Below are positions 35,089 to 47,687 of a stretch of DNA of 64,000 nucleotides, one piece after another. Each line of letters starts with the position of its first letter. Positions within the stretch are counted from its first letter, which is position 1. The notes under the pieces were generated by a model. The model worked only from the letters and a program-made list of their open reading frames with translations. It searched no databases and had not been told where the DNA came from. Position numbers and translations under genes: made by a program. The DNA comes from Pholiota molesta. Taxonomy: Eukaryota; Basidiomycota; Agaricomycetes; Agaricales; Strophariaceae. The stretch spans positions 434,001 to 498,000 of the forward strand of contig JACGCK010000021.1 of assembly GCA_014925825.1 (NCBI GenBank), in the 5' to 3' direction.

Positions 35089-36753
35089 CTATCTGGCGAC
35101 CGTGAACCGCAACTCCCTTCCTTCCCGCTTCCACTCTCCAATCCTCTCCGCACACATATTGATCATCTTTTCGTACTTCACCATGTTCGGTGTGCACTCG
35201 CTAACCCAGACATGTGCCGAGAGTAGCTCTTGCCTCTTCCGCGGATCATCAACGGCGGAACGGACGACAGAAACAGGCGTCCAGAACCGCGACCCCAGCA
35301 TCCGCAACAACACCTCCTCGTCGACAGATTCTTCGCAGAGGGACAGCCCCAGCTGCTTGAGGTGCGGGAACCGCCCGCGCGCCGCGAAATCGCCGTGCTC
35401 GCGCGTCAGCATCTCCAGCACCGTGTCATCGATCTCGGCGCCGGATACGCAGAGCATTTCCACGTTTCCGATCCCGTTTATGTTCATCCACGCTCGCACC
35501 TCCGCCGCTGAGGCGTCTAGGATGTGGACGTTGAGCGATTTCAGGTGGCATTGCGAGCGCTGCAGCAGCGCCTGCACGGCCGTGCGTGTGTGGGCCCTGG
35601 GCGCTGCATCGTCATCGGCGTCGTCCGGGTGATCGGTGATGTTTTTGAGCTGCAGTTGGGCGAGCGAGGGTACGGCGAAGCGCTCAAGGAACGGGACGAA
35701 AGAAAGGTCCCCCGCGGGAGCCGCTCCGGGGAGCATGGCCATGGTGAGGATGACCACGACGAGGTTCGAAAGCACGATAGGGAGGCTACGCCTTTCGAGC
35801 GACGTCGAAGCCAGGATATGGTGCGCTGATAGGTATATCAAATTGGGGCAACGCGCGACGTTATCGGTGAGCTCCTCGATGCAGATAGGCGACTCGAGAT
35901 CGAGAAACTGCAGTTGCGCGCCAAAACGCGCATGCGGGGTGATATAAGACGACTTCCAGGTGAGCTTGCGCAGGGACGGGATACCCTGCAGCGCCTGGTA
36001 AACGGCATCTGCGTTACAGCCAGGAGGGCCATGAGCGTCATCGTCGTCCCCGGACGAGACGGAGGCGTCCTGAAGGCGTGGTCTTGGAAGGTGCTGGAGG
36101 TCCACGAGCGTGTTGGTAACGGCTGGCGAGATGCCGAGATGGAAAAGGAAGTTGACGCTACGCCATCGCGCTTTGTGCACGGCGAACATGGCCAGCAACT
36201 TCTCTGTAGCATCCGATATCTCCTTGGTGATGCTGTACTGCCTGATGGCAATGTCCAGCGAGTAGTTCCGAGAACGTTGGAGCCATAGCTCTGCCCGGTA
36301 GAGAAGATTACGATGCGGAGCCACGACGGTGATGGAGCGCCATAAAGCGGGAGTGTTGTTGATGATGTCGCGCCATTGTCTGTTAACGTTTGATAATGGA
36401 AACGGGGTAGCAGCAGAGCTTTCTGATATGATTGGAGTGTATGTCTCGGGCGGAAAGATGGCGTCACTGTCACTGGGTGAGAGAAGGGTGAACAGAAAAA
36501 TTTCCTGTAGGACTTCAGCTGGGATGCGAGAAATGGGAGGTCTAGATCTGACGGGGAGGATGTAGCTCAGGCAAAGATCTGTTTATGCGTTAGCAGATGA
36601 ATAGCAGGTAGTGACAGGTAGACGTACTAGATGTTGAAGCGAGAAGGGACGTGACGCCTGAAAAGTCGGGAAAGGTTATTAAGATATTAGTCCGGATAAC
36701 TATAAAGAAAGTAAGGACTCACTTATAGTGGTTGAACTTATTCCGACGGGCAT
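35089..36753 (-). CDS. F-box protein with leucine-rich repeats
   Basis: Three exons (36723-36753, 36628-36657, 35089-36578) join in phase to 516 residues beginning MPVGISSTTISVTSLLASTS. The F-box starts at about residue 37 (SRIPAEVLQEIFLFTLLSPS) and continues after a low-complexity loop to NVNRQWRDIINNTPALWRSI, the second half of the basidiomycete F-box motif. The remainder contains irregular leucine-rich segments such as GIPSLRKLTWKSSYITPHAR, ARCPNLIYLSAHHILASTSL and FPHLKQLGLSLCEESVDEEV, plus acidic loops. Such proteins are substrate receptors of SCF ubiquitin ligases; the target is unknown. The gene looks GC-richer than its surroundings. The fragment at 600-833 resembles its F-box exon. 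Confidence 0.85.
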
Positions 36754-37283
36754 CCTGAACTAACGAAGTATTCGTTACCCAGCAGTCCGAGAGAGCGTGA
36801 ATGTGTCGCCTTTGTTGAGGATACGGTCCACGAATTGCAAAAGCACATCCGTTTAGCTTGAATTGCGAGGCGTATTTGTACTTCATCATCTAGCGTCACT
36901 GTCGGGGTGCGGGGACAAGGTATCTATGGAGCGGATAGGGTAGCGCTGTCTTTGTTTTTGAGTCACGAAGACGTGGCCGTTTTGAGAACAAGGGATAGAA
37001 AAATCATTGCCTTCCAGCAAAAAGTTTGAATGTGCAGACGCATAGGAATCCATAGCGAAAGAGATTGTGAATTAGAAGCGATAGCGGGTTGATATATTGA
37101 TAGAGGAAGGAATGGAACGGATTTTGGATATGATAGTCGACATTCTTGCGGACCGTTGTGGACACATTCTTCGACATTGTATGGCATTGTATGTGCATAG
37201 AGTCACGCGGTGACACATGATCCTTCCCCAGCCACCCCCCTCTCTTTCTTTCTTCCTTTCCAACATCGAGGTCCGAGGACGCC
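36754..37283. other. Spacer upstream of F-box gene
   Basis: It holds the F-box gene promoter and the sequence before the permease relic. No gene is recognised; frames on the minus strand here and in the next kilobase are shadows of the relic. Confidence 0.4.
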
Positions 37284-38310
37284 ATGTCGGACGCGGGGAA
37301 GCCCTCACTGAAAAAAGCTAACGTCGACGTGGCCCCTGATGACAACATCGACTTTCGCCAGGAAGAGCCGAACTGAACGCCGACAAATTAGCATCTTTAC
37401 TGTCATGTTCACCTTCAATCGTGTCGTCGGCACAGGTGAGTAGTTCCTTCTCAAGGAGTCAATAGAATTTGCCTGACCGTTACTTGTATGTAGTGTTTTC
37501 GCGACGCCGAGTTCAATACTGGGTCTAAGCGGACGTGTTGGACTATCATCGTGAGCTTCCTGCGAACTCCTTTTCGCTACATGCAAGTTGACATAAGTGT
37601 AGGGTGTGTAGATGATTGGCACATCATCGCCTCATCCAGCTGTGCATCGTATGGAGATCTGTGCGTCCTATTTCTTGATTCGTTAAGATCTATAATATAT
37701 AACATTTCCATCTACGTAGGCTGTTCCCCAAGACTGACGGAGAGGAGAATTACATCCAATACACGTTCAAGAATGGTCGCTACGTTGTTGTTCAGGGATC
37801 TCTACGGCGAGAGTAGAACGCGCGTTATCTGCCATCGTTGCGCTTTCTGCTCTTGGAAACCTTCTCTCTGTGGTACGTGCTATGCGGGGTTTGTTCATCG
37901 CGGTTGTTTAATGCCTACGAAAATAGATATTCAATCAAGGTCATGAATCAGGAACTAGGACGTATGTTATCCTGCCATTTGGCAAAGTCTGGGAATCGAA
38001 TCGTTCTTTCAGTGCACCCTTTGCTGGCCTTGCACTTCGTAAGTAATCTCCTTTGGCTCCGACTCACACATAACTTACATTTTATACGCAGACTGGATAA
38101 TTTGCTTTGTTGTCATTTTAGCTCTTCCCCCAGGAGACGCCGTTCCTCCACCACCTCTTCTCAGAGCACTTGCCTTCATTCACCTTTCCTTCCAAAGATC
38201 CAATGCCGCCGTCTGCTTCGGCAGCGTCTACCTCCCCTTCTTCCCCTACCCCGTCGCCCGTGAACCTGCCCTCGCTCCTCGTCGCCTTCTTCTTCGGCGC
38301 AGTCAATCAC
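37284..38310 (+). pseudogene. Decayed, internally deleted copy of the methionine-permease-like gene
   Basis: Plus-strand sequence homologous to the permease at 3587-5619, in inverted orientation. It keeps a start-like MSDAGKPSLKKANVDV, DDNIDF, then stops, then RRQISIFTVMFTFNRVVGTG, FATPSSILGLSGRVGLS, and a segment reading VPKTDGEENYIQYTFK in which the next bases already correspond to LVATLLFRDLYG, about 200 residues further on in the intact protein. LALPPGDA, GSVYLPFFPYP and NLPSLLVAFFFGAVN mark the 3' end, after which homology stops. Frame changes and stops are frequent. Intron sequence near 37860-37950 also matches the intact gene's intron near 4220-4315, so this came from DNA duplication, not from a processed transcript. 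Confidence 0.85.
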
Positions 38311-39784
38311 CTCCGTGCTATCTTACTGACATGATCGCTGCTGGAGGATGCGTCGTGTGTGAGACATCGGGACTCGGTGAAATGCCCATACACATACCCC
38401 CTGCCACAACTGCTCCATCGCTTGTGGAAAGCAGAACTACCACGCTAGCTTCGTTTGCACCAGTTCAGGCATAGTAGAGAAAATGCGTGAGCCCTGGTAT
38501 GAAGATTATACCACACTGAGCCACACCGAGAACATCCCGAGCATTGCACGGAGACCTGGACGTCGACATAGTCATGCTGTCATTCACTTTAAGGGGACGA
38601 TCTTAACGCGTCATTCCCTCGCCCTTCTTTGTGAACATAGTGGTTTGGGTGTCATAATCATTGTCGTTGAAGGAGGTGAACAGGCAGACCGTGATGCGGA
38701 GAAAGGACAAGAAATTCAAAACGAAGACGTTGACATCGCAAATGATCACATGTGTTCGCAGCTGACATATCGGCCTTCCTACTTGGCCGTTCCCAGCTCT
38801 CCGTCCCCTTTCTAGCTGCCATCCCCTAGCCCGTCTACCAATGGCTCCCAAGCCAAAACCCTACAACTGTACACGCTACTACATAATCAGCGGTCGCAAA
38901 GCCCTGTCAATTCTGTTGATTCGCAACCCCCTTCCTTCTGGATGAAAAAAGCGATGCTCTAACGGGCTTTTGTGCGTTATAAACATCTCAGCCACACCAC
39001 CGACGACATTGGAATGCTGCTGGGGTTTTCGGCGACAACATGCTGTCTGTCATCGATCATCGATCATCTTCGATAAATTTCTGACAAGCACCTGAACCTC
39101 ATTAATCTTAATCCTCGAGCGCTTGAGCTACTTCTTCTGAGGCTATCCGCTATGCCACCGGTCAGACAATATTCCGCTATTCGTACATTCGGAAGGAAGT
39201 TGTCTCTATCATACACGGCGGTGCCAATCTATCGTATTTTGCTGTAGAGTCACTTCCGAGTGCGAATTCAACATATGCTCGATGTGCTGCACCTTACGCC
39301 TGTGTACGTTCTTGCCCTCTGTGATTGTTGCCATTTACCTGCTGCATGTAGATCGTCTATTATGGATATGGCCACGTTTAGCGCTTTGTACTTCACAGTT
39401 CACTTCCTCTATACTTACTTTTCATTTCCTCGTCTCTCGGCTCTTTGATTAAGAATGCTGTCCGAGCTCTCACCTATAGATTCTGCGTGTCGGCGGTCTC
39501 TATTTCATTTCCACGCGCTCTTGATGTGAACGGAAAGTATGTGACGTTAGTAAATGTGCAAAACCAAGTTACCAACTCTCAAAGTCGTTTTGATTATCAA
39601 GGTTATGCATCGCCTTGGACAGTGGTAATGAAAGCAAAGAGTTATATAAACGATGCCCTACTCGGCGTGAATCTTTAGCAGTTTGCAACGCAACCAACAT
39701 GTAGGTGTAAACCCTTTCGAAATGTGGTCCAATAGTGATAGTGTAGCTGACTGACATCGATTTCTTTGTCGTAGTATTCCAGTT
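38311..39784. other. Spacer without recognised gene
   Basis: Several short frames (38483-38815 plus, 38603-38851 minus, 39260-39448 plus) have no domain or conserved splice pattern. ATCGATCATCGATCATC near 39054-39070 is a short tandem repeat. A cryptic upstream exon of the following DUF6534 gene is possible but not needed. Confidence 0.35.
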
Positions 39785-41292
39785 ATGAGTGCAATGCCGA
39801 TCACTACCTTGTAAGTCAAGAATCATTCAAGTTATCTATAACATAGTATTGACTAAACGACGCTATCTTATAGAACAGGTCCCCTGGTAGTATTATCTTA
39901 CCTTGGGATATTGCATCATTGAATGCTTAATATGCGACGCAGTTCATTACTCTCGTCATAGATTGGGCATTATTTGGAGTTCTAACGACTCAAGTTTGTG
40001 AGTAGTCCAGAGATACTAATATTGTCGACTTAACGAGGAACGATGCAATCCCTTTTCGAAGATTACTATTCTCAAGGATTTCCCAATGACAGACGCACCC
40101 TTAAGGCATTGGTCTATAGTGTGTACTTATTGCAGTTGGCGCAGACCCTACTACGAACCGTGACATCCTGGAAGATGCTAGCTAGCGGCTTTGGAAATAT
40201 TGATGACATTGATACAGTCTCGACCACGGCCTGGCTGTCATTATGCGTCACTGGAGGAGGTGGTATGTTGATCTTGTCCGAGTCCTTCGAAATTTTTCAT
40301 ATTGCTAAAAACTCTGTGCTTTGCCATAGTCGCGTTCATGGTCCAGTGGTTTTACGCCCACCGACTCGCTGTCCTCTCAACGAGCAAAAGTCTTGCTGTC
40401 GTCATCGTGCTTGTGAGTCATTTCGAAGTTTCACAGACAGTTGACCAGACCTTGGACGCTATATTCATTCTAGATATCCACCATCGCATATGCCGGAGCA
40501 CTGGCGTCGGGCATTATCGCCAAACATGCAAATCGAATTAGCAAACTTCTGGCAAATCACCGATCCCAAATATTTACCACAACTGGTGTAAGATTTCCTG
40601 ATTTTTTGAGGAGAATATAATATAGTATGCTGATCGTTTCTTAGGTGTGGGGAGGCGCTGCTGCCGTCTGTGATGCGATGATCACAGTTTGCACATATTA
40701 CCATGTAAGAGACACTTATTTTTGATATTAAAGCCGACGCTAAGAATTGATTTTTGGAACCGTAGTTGCAAAAACAAAGAGGTAAAGGATTTCAAAAAAC
40801 TCAGGCTTTATTATCCAAGATCATCCGGACGACTGTTGAAACGGGAGCCGTCACAGGTAAGTCCAGTATCGAATCAATATTTAGACAAAGCTTAAACTAA
40901 ATGCATTATTCCTAACAGCATTTTTTTCTATCCTCGCAATGGCTCTGTTTTACCTTCCAGGCCGTAATGGTTTAAACTATGATACAGCACCATTATTTGC
41001 AGCAGTCGACTTCCACGCAGTGGCAATGTTGGCGGTACTCTGCAGCAGAATAAACCTTGTAGTTGCATCTGAACCGACAACCTGGCATGATAACGAGCTA
41101 GCCTTCGCCGCGCCGCGTGCTACTCGAGACACGAATGGGGTTGACCCAGACATCTCTACATCAGGGGGCCATTTACCCAGTTCAAGCGCCTTCAGAATGA
41201 CGGAGCCTATTGCCCAGCGGGAGCAAGGTACGGAAGCGTTCAAATTAATTTTGTATAATATTGAACTTGCCCGTGTTGAACACGTTCACTAG
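39785..41292 (+). CDS. Serpentine membrane protein, DUF6534 family (copy 1)
   Basis: About nine exons. MSAMPITTL joins TGPL, then FITLVIDWALFGVLTTQVY (first helix with the family W-G-FG-L---QVY pattern), then YYSQGFPNDRRTLKALVYSV, YLLQLAQTLLRTVTSWKMLA, SGFGNIDDIDTVSTTAWLSL, FMVQWFYAHRLAVLSTSKSL, AYAGALASGIIAKHANRIS, VWGGAAAVCDAMITVCTYYH, FQKTQALLSKIIRTTVETGA, FFSILAMALFYLPGRNGLNY and AVAMLAVLCSRINLVVASE, with a hydrophilic tail to the stop at 41292. All hallmark segments of the family are present in order with no break, so it looks functional. The biochemical role of DUF6534 proteins is unknown. It converges on the peroxidase copy at 41730. Confidence 0.8.
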
Positions 41293-41729
41293 CTTAGTTC
41301 CGAGCGCGTTTAACTAGTTCATGATGTGGGACGATTCATATGACCACTAATCTTGTATAACATTTTTTTAGATCTCTGTTCGTCTTGTCTTTATTTATTA
41401 GGACACAATGCATATATAGATATCTATAAACTGAACGAAGTGTATACTTAGTACAGGCATTTAATTGACGGTACGAACAGCACCGGCCTGCGCAAGTCAG
41501 AAATTAAAATAACGAAACCAAAAGCAGGCCCGGTTTTGACGTTGAATCATAGAATAGATGTCGAGACATTGCGAGTGTTTTTGCCGACTCATTGATAAAT
41601 AATAATATTCATGTGGTCCTACATTCAGACATCGCAACTCACGACTGCTTCCATAACCATCGTCCACCTTGCAGCTGTGGCAGAGCTAATCAATGCAGAG
41701 GATACTTCTCGTGATTGGATCGCCAGAGG

Positions 41730-43871
41730 CTATGTTGTCGAGGCATGGCCAGTAGGTATTGAAGCCAGCCTAGTCACTGAAACTGATGCGACAGACGGGA
41801 CCAAGATCGAATTTGGCCCCGGAAAGGATGGAATATAGTCCGCTAAGTATTTAGTATGGTCTCTCCCTACCGCCTCCAAGTCTATCGTCAGTGAGAACCC
41901 CGAATCCACGATACTACCGAAGTAGTAGGCGTAGCCGTCGACAAGCACGCCTGTCTTGTTGTGCTGTAGTGGGACCGTGTAATTGAGTGCGACAGGGTAG
42001 GTATTGGAGGTGTAGCCAAACATAGTGGCTTTGGTGAGTTCGATATCAGTGCGAATCTATTTGTAAAAGCGTCAGTAGTCCCATACCATTCGTTTGTTAA
42101 TATCTCGCATAGAAGACGTACCCCAGTCACAAAAGTAAAGTTTGTCAGATGAGACCCATTACCAACGATGTTGAATGACCCGAGCTCATATACAGAAACT
42201 ACCTCATCTTGAGGGAAAAGATACCCATCGCCTCCGTTATCGAGCATCTGCGGGCCCGATCCGTCATGCTCATCAAGCACGAACCAGAACTTCCCTATAG
42301 ACTGGTTCGCGGTTATAGGCACGGCGATATCGTAGCTTTCCAGCACGATATTGGCAGGCACAAGAAGAGGCGAAAAATTCTGAGGGCCCGTCGTGGTGAA
42401 GTTCGATGCTACCTTCGCAATACCTCCAGTGCAGCCTTGGAACCTGCCCCTTCGATCGCACCAGAATAAGCTGATCGTACGGCCTTGGGGAACAGGTTTA
42501 TCCGCTGGGCGAGAGAGCTTGTATTGCAAATATAAATTAATCGTGCGTAGTAGGGAGAAGGAAGTTCACTTACGCGCAAGGATGTTATGAATAAGAGCTG
42601 CGAATTGACGACCGTGATTAGGGCGTTTCTGACTTTGACGGGGAGCAGCTCGATTTCTTCAGTCAGTTGCGTATTCGAGGGTACAGTGTTCAACATGCGC
42701 TCAATCACCGTCGCACATGTATCTGCGAATGACGTCGGCGAAGCAAGACTATTGAATGCATTAGATCAACAATGCGGATCAAAAAGATGGGATACTTGCC
42801 TTTTCATCGTTACATTCCCATCGCTTGAGAATATTCTCAGATCTGAGGCAAAACTGACATTCGACGCCGGTACCACGAGTGGATTCTGCGTCGTCCCATC
42901 CAAGTACTCCGTAACACTACACCATCATCAATGTCAGTTTCAATTCGAACACCAATGCAAAACCCAAAGCCAAGTGCGCGGCGCAACTCACATAGTAATA
43001 TCAAACTGCGGCGTCGTATCAAAATCCGCCAGCACAACCGCACTCGGATCCGACGCATTGGCCTTGACGACCTCCGGAAAGTCAACGCTCTGCACACCGC
43101 CAATTGTATGCCCGCACGCGACGAGCTGGATCATCTCCGTCGCGTTGAACCCCTGCAGACGGAACTTCTCGACGTGCGTCGCCAGCGTCTGGTTCGGCTC
43201 GGGCACGCCAGGCATGCGGGGGCCCGTCGCGTCCTTGCGCCCCCGCGGAACTTGAGAACGGGCCCGCCGCATGCGGCAATGGCCCAGGTAGCTCCGAAGG
43301 CGATGACGTCGGCGCCTGGTGAACTGGATGAGCGCATGGTCTGAAATGGATGTGCGAAGGACTTACGGGAGACATATTTCGTGGCTGAGCCAAAGAAGTC
43401 CGCGGCAGTCAAAACCTGTCCGTTCCCCACATTCTGTGTGTACAGCATTCAAGTCAATATCTTTTCGTTACAAACGTCGTTTGGAGAACGCGTACCTCCG
43501 GCCTGTCCAGCTCGTAGAATATCGATGCGTCTAGCCCACCCGTCCCATCCGTAATATTATGCGTCGCCATATCATGATACGCCTACACACCCCATGATGC
43601 AATCAGCTACATTCCCGCATGCATATCATACGCAAACCGCGCTCACAAAACGAAGCCACTGTGCACCGACGCTAGCCGTTGGCACGTCGCCGCCGCGCGT
43701 TCTACAGTTATCCACAAGAAGCGCGATGGGGTTCCCTACGCGGTTGTCGCCGCCCTCCCACAGAAAGCTTTCGAGCGCCTCGTACTGGGGCGACGGCCAC
43801 TGGTATCCTCGCGTAAGGCCGAAGGATACCACCACCAGCCATGCGGTGAAGAGCGGAAGTCCTTGACGCAT
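41730..43871 (-). pseudogene. Secreted heme peroxidase, copy 1, with an apparent frameshift
   Basis: The gene starts MRQGLPLFTAWLVVVSFGLT (signal peptide) at 43871 and ends near TRLASIPTGHASTT at 41730. The distal heme site is QWLRFAYHDMATHN, with Arg and His spaced as in RxxFHD. GGLDASIFYELDRPE and ADVIAFGATWAIAACGG follow, and the proximal His lies in EMIQLVACGHTIGGVQSVDF. A long C-terminal domain continues through GRTISLFWCDRRGRFQGCTG and FWFVLDEHDGSG. Compared with copy 2, one base is missing at a C run (about 43237-43247), changing KFRGGRKDA to KFRGGARTR and splitting the frame between the two heme sites. Either the copy is inactive or the base is a homopolymer sequencing error. Otherwise it would be a peroxide-using secreted oxidase-type enzyme of the plant-peroxidase superfamily. 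Confidence 0.8.
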
Positions 43872-44636
43872 CGGTGAGCGGAGATCGATGGATGGATGCA
43901 GAGGACAGAGCAATCACTCTTTCTGAGCGTCGAGGTAAGTGAGGTTGAAAAGATTTGTGGCAGCCCTTAAATACCTTCCATAACTGGGAAATGACTTTCG
44001 ATGACCAGGGCTCGATGTCAATGAATGTGCCACACCTCCGCCGCAGAGCAATCAACGCGGGCTCAGAAGAGCGCGGTGAGAAGACTGGAAAAACCATGTA
44101 TGCTCAGGGTGTTTCAGTTTAGGAAGCTCGAATAGACACTGACTCGAAGAAATACATACTCAAGGTGGCCACATGGGCCTTTCGTTATCATTCAGCTCGC
44201 AGGCTTGATGCGATGGGGATCGTGCATCACGCGGTACCGTATAAGCGCCAACGCATCTGCGTACAGAGCGACTGTATTGTTAGGACTTCAGATTCATGTA
44301 CGGCCTCACATACCCGCACAATACCACCACTTCAGAGCAACCAACGTGGGCATAGAAGAGAGCGGTAAGAAGACTGGAAAAATCATATCTGCTCGTGGTG
44401 TTTCACTTTAGTGCGAGTATAGGAAGAAATTTCAGAGTATCGCACATACAAGAACAATCTGGGAAGCTTGAGTATGATCGCTAAGCGTCAGAAAGAAGTT
44501 TTCATATGCCGTCAAGAGCTGTTTGCAGCTCACGAGGAATCGTTTCTTGTATTCAAGGGTCATTTCGTTCAGAGAATAAACAAATCAAACAGGGTACTCA
44601 TATTTCAGAGTCAAGGGCAAGCGGGCTAGAAAACGC

Positions 44637-44735
44637 AAAGCGCAGTAAAAAGCATCAGAGCGCAGCAAAGCGCAACAAAGCGCGGCAAAACAAACATCAA
44701 AGCGCAGCAAAGCACAACAAAAACAAAGCGCAGCA
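44637..44735. repeat. Minisatellite of AAGCGCAGCA-like units
   Basis: About nine degenerate 9-12 base units based on AAGCGCAGCA or AAGCGCAACA follow one another. The equivalent place in block B (about 52928-52985) has only five or six units, so copy number differs between the blocks. Confidence 0.75.
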
Positions 44736-46059
44736 AAGGCATCTCCAAGATGTCGAACGCTGGCCCGAGTATGCAAGATCACATGTGAGTATTTGCACGC
44801 AATGCAGCCTTTCGAATCCAAGAGAGGCGCTCCAGAATTCGGACAAATAGGAAGGCGTCAAATAACTCCAGCTAAAGCACAAATGACGCAGCAGAAACCA
44901 GCAGGGCCCATCCAGTATCGCAGAATGACGCCCTGGATCAAAGACTATCCAGAGCGCAAATGAAGGTGACAGCGGGATGCGATGGGGCATACGACCTTGC
45001 AAGGCTTGCGGCCTCTAGATCTGAGCTATGACTCTGAGTGAGAAAAGCTCAACAGCCGGTTACAAAGGCGGCAGAACTTGTCCTCCATGCAGGACGTCTT
45101 GTTTCGAGGCCGAGGTCATCATAGAGTCATCTAAGCATATGTGCATTCATGGGCGGCGTATACATCGCCGTCTCATCGAGCTTGTATCCAATAACGCTCC
45201 TCCGTCCTACGATCTTACCAATCGATAACGACTGCAATCAGCCCCCTCCGTAAGAATTACGATGAAAACGCGAACGCACCTTGGGGAGCCTGTACGCCTG
45301 GAGTCCATACACGCCATTCCTTCCCACGTCGCCCCTCTTCAAAAGGCCGGAGATGTAACTGGGCGAGCGGAGTTGGTGTGTGAGGTCGGAAGCCGAAAGG
45401 TTCTGAAATAGAGGTGTTACGCCCGAACGGAGGGCGGGGATTCTACATGCACTGGAACGACCTCGTCAGTGAAAGGTCAGAGCCTCGATCGCACTGCGTA
45501 CCTTTTGACAGTGCCGTCATTAGCTTGCCCAAATCTCATTCGCGCAGGGTTCAAACTAGGTTTCAACTGAAAGGCCAAAGACGTCAGAAGCTATCATAGA
45601 CAGGACCTCCGAGAATCGACTGCCAATGATGGTATATGAGTCGCAAGGCGAGATTCTCGTGACGATTGAAGAAGATGCCTACGTCCATCATTGCGTCCAA
45701 AACGTGAAAAGCAGATACGGACGCCAACCACCATCGACGACAACAAGATGAAGTGGCCTGCGAATGGACATGTGAGATGTTGTAAATGTTCAGATATAGC
45801 GGACGAAGTACCGGGAGTTCCATAGCTTGTGCATCGGTTGCTCAGCAGCCATATCGTTAGTAATGTCGCCATTCTTGAGCTGATGTTTGATTTTTTTGCA
45901 CAAGCGCTCATTTTGTATATTTGTGTGCGCGGCGACAGAGCTGTACATAGGGCAAGTGTTTCATCCGAGTGTGTATGTACATAGCGAAAGGTGCGCTATG
46001 AGAAGATCGTTTGAGTCAATGAATTTTAAAGCTTGACAGCGCATTGACATGAACGTACC

Positions 46060-46180
46060 TATTCCAAGTTCCGAATCCCTTCTCTGTGACCCCAGCGGAA
46101 TGCCCACATGCCACGAATTAGCCATCTCCGCCGCCTTGAAGCCCTGCAGCTCTACGTGGATGTGAGTTTGTGTCTAAAGA
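46060..46180 (-). pseudogene. Peroxidase relic in block A
   Basis: The minus strand reads HVELQGFKAAEM followed by bases that match the peroxidase proximal-heme exon (HVEKFRLQGFNATEM then IQLVACGHTIGG) only if a one- or two-base shift is allowed. It marks an older, decayed peroxidase gene upstream of copy 1. The neighbouring frame at 46260-46637 has no ATG and no recognised domain and is probably part of the same decayed sequence. Confidence 0.6.
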
Positions 46181-47687
46181 GGATGCGAATCACGGCGCTC
46201 ACTTGACGATGCTCGTATCCCATAACACTGCCCTCCTTTCCAACGCGAGGAATGAGTTTCTAACACCGCCCAATGAAAGCTGGAAGTTTTCTAAATTCGT
46301 CCTGACCGCGGCACGTCGTCACCATTCCGTCCTCTACTTCCTCGCGGAATGATCCAGAGGGGAGCGAAGCGTTCGCAGTGATTCCTCCTTGAATGTGACA
46401 TCTGTGCCCGGCTTGATACCAGAACCCATCGCGCTCTGCGAAATGCATAAGCAGAGGCGGGGTACGCTCCCACCCGCTCCGTTTGAAAGTCCAAAGTGAG
46501 TTAACAGAGACTGGCGTCACTAAAGTAGTTTGGTCGGAACGCCAGCAGAATTCGAAGTGAAGAACCATAAGGGCAAGAACAAGCTGGAGCACATTGTTGT
46601 GATCCTTGCCGACAGTAACTACTATCCCAATCAACAAGGGTGTTAGTAGGGAGTTGCATGGTGCAGTATTACAGTAACAAACGCACCAGCTCAGCTATTC
46701 CTCGGTCTCTTAACTTCCCATCCATTGTCAGTCATCAATTCATCGCGCCTGCCTCTCTTGCTTTGAATGTCGTAGTGGGGGCAAATTGGGAGAACAACTA
46801 GGCGTGCGCTAAGCGTTGAACGTTGAACCGCTAACCATGTATTAACGCGACTGCTGGATTATGCGCGAAGCGCTCAGGCGGCATCAGCCTACGGCGTAAA
46901 CTGGGGGTCATCATGTCTGTGCTTGTGCTGACGAGCCAATTCTGGGTTGGGGTCGACGATGCTCGGTTTCCGCAGGAAGGCGACACTAGGGCCATATGGA
47001 GGAGTCTGAGGGCGGGCAGCGAGGGAGAATGGCGCAGCGTTCGGGCTGAAATTCAAGGTGTTGGCCAGGATACGTGACGCACATTCATCTCAAAGATCGA
47101 ATGGTGTACTCGACGGTGAGCTCCATAGCAGAGACTCTTGGTGTTGCTTTGCGAACGAGGAGGTCAAGAGGAAAAGTCGGAAGTTGAGTAAACGTTGACG
47201 TTGAGTTGTCGGATTATGCGGCCCGAAATTCACATGCCCCTACCAGGGCCTGATTCCTGCTCGCTGCCTGACCGCAGAACATCGGACATTGCTGTAGCTA
47301 TGCATACCATTCAGCTATGAGGGAGGGCTCAGTGAAGCTTGGGCTGATTGTCTCACCCGCCAAAAATTTTGTTACATACAATTCATTCATACAATGATTC
47401 ATACAGTGTATACTTTATAGATTTATTGGTCCAATCAAGGTTCAATCAACACGTCAATATTCAATGTCGGCATTGATCATCTCAGTATTCGGAGCAAACT
47501 TGATAGATAAGACTTGTCTTTCTACTCGCGTATCCCAGCGCCCAAGTACTCAAAGGATTTGAAGTATCCGGAACTTCAGGCTAGTTATTGTTCTGCATTG
47601 TTCTGCACCTGCACGTACGTATGAAGTTAAATATCACACTTTCTAAATTTAAGCACTTCCGCACCTTGGGCTCTTCCCTAATAAAAT

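Larger units (their letters stand above)
41600..47290. repeat. Segmental duplication, block A
   Basis: This block aligns along its length with 50070-55990. It covers peroxidase copy 1, a minisatellite, non-coding sequence at 45.0-45.6 kb, a decayed peroxidase segment at 46.05-46.2 kb and the tail near 47.15-47.29 kb (GGTCAAGAGGAAAAGTCGG in A, GGTCAAGAGGAAGGGTAACA in B). Both blocks are in the same orientation, offset by about 8.4 kb. The peroxidase exons are close to identical while flanks are more diverged. Block A has a few hundred extra bases around 46.87-47.14 kb. Edges are approximate. Confidence 0.75.

Noticed and set aside
35838..36473. 211-codon frame opposite or out of frame with the F-box gene
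   Set aside because: A shadow of the F-box exon; the 516-residue frame has the conserved F-box.
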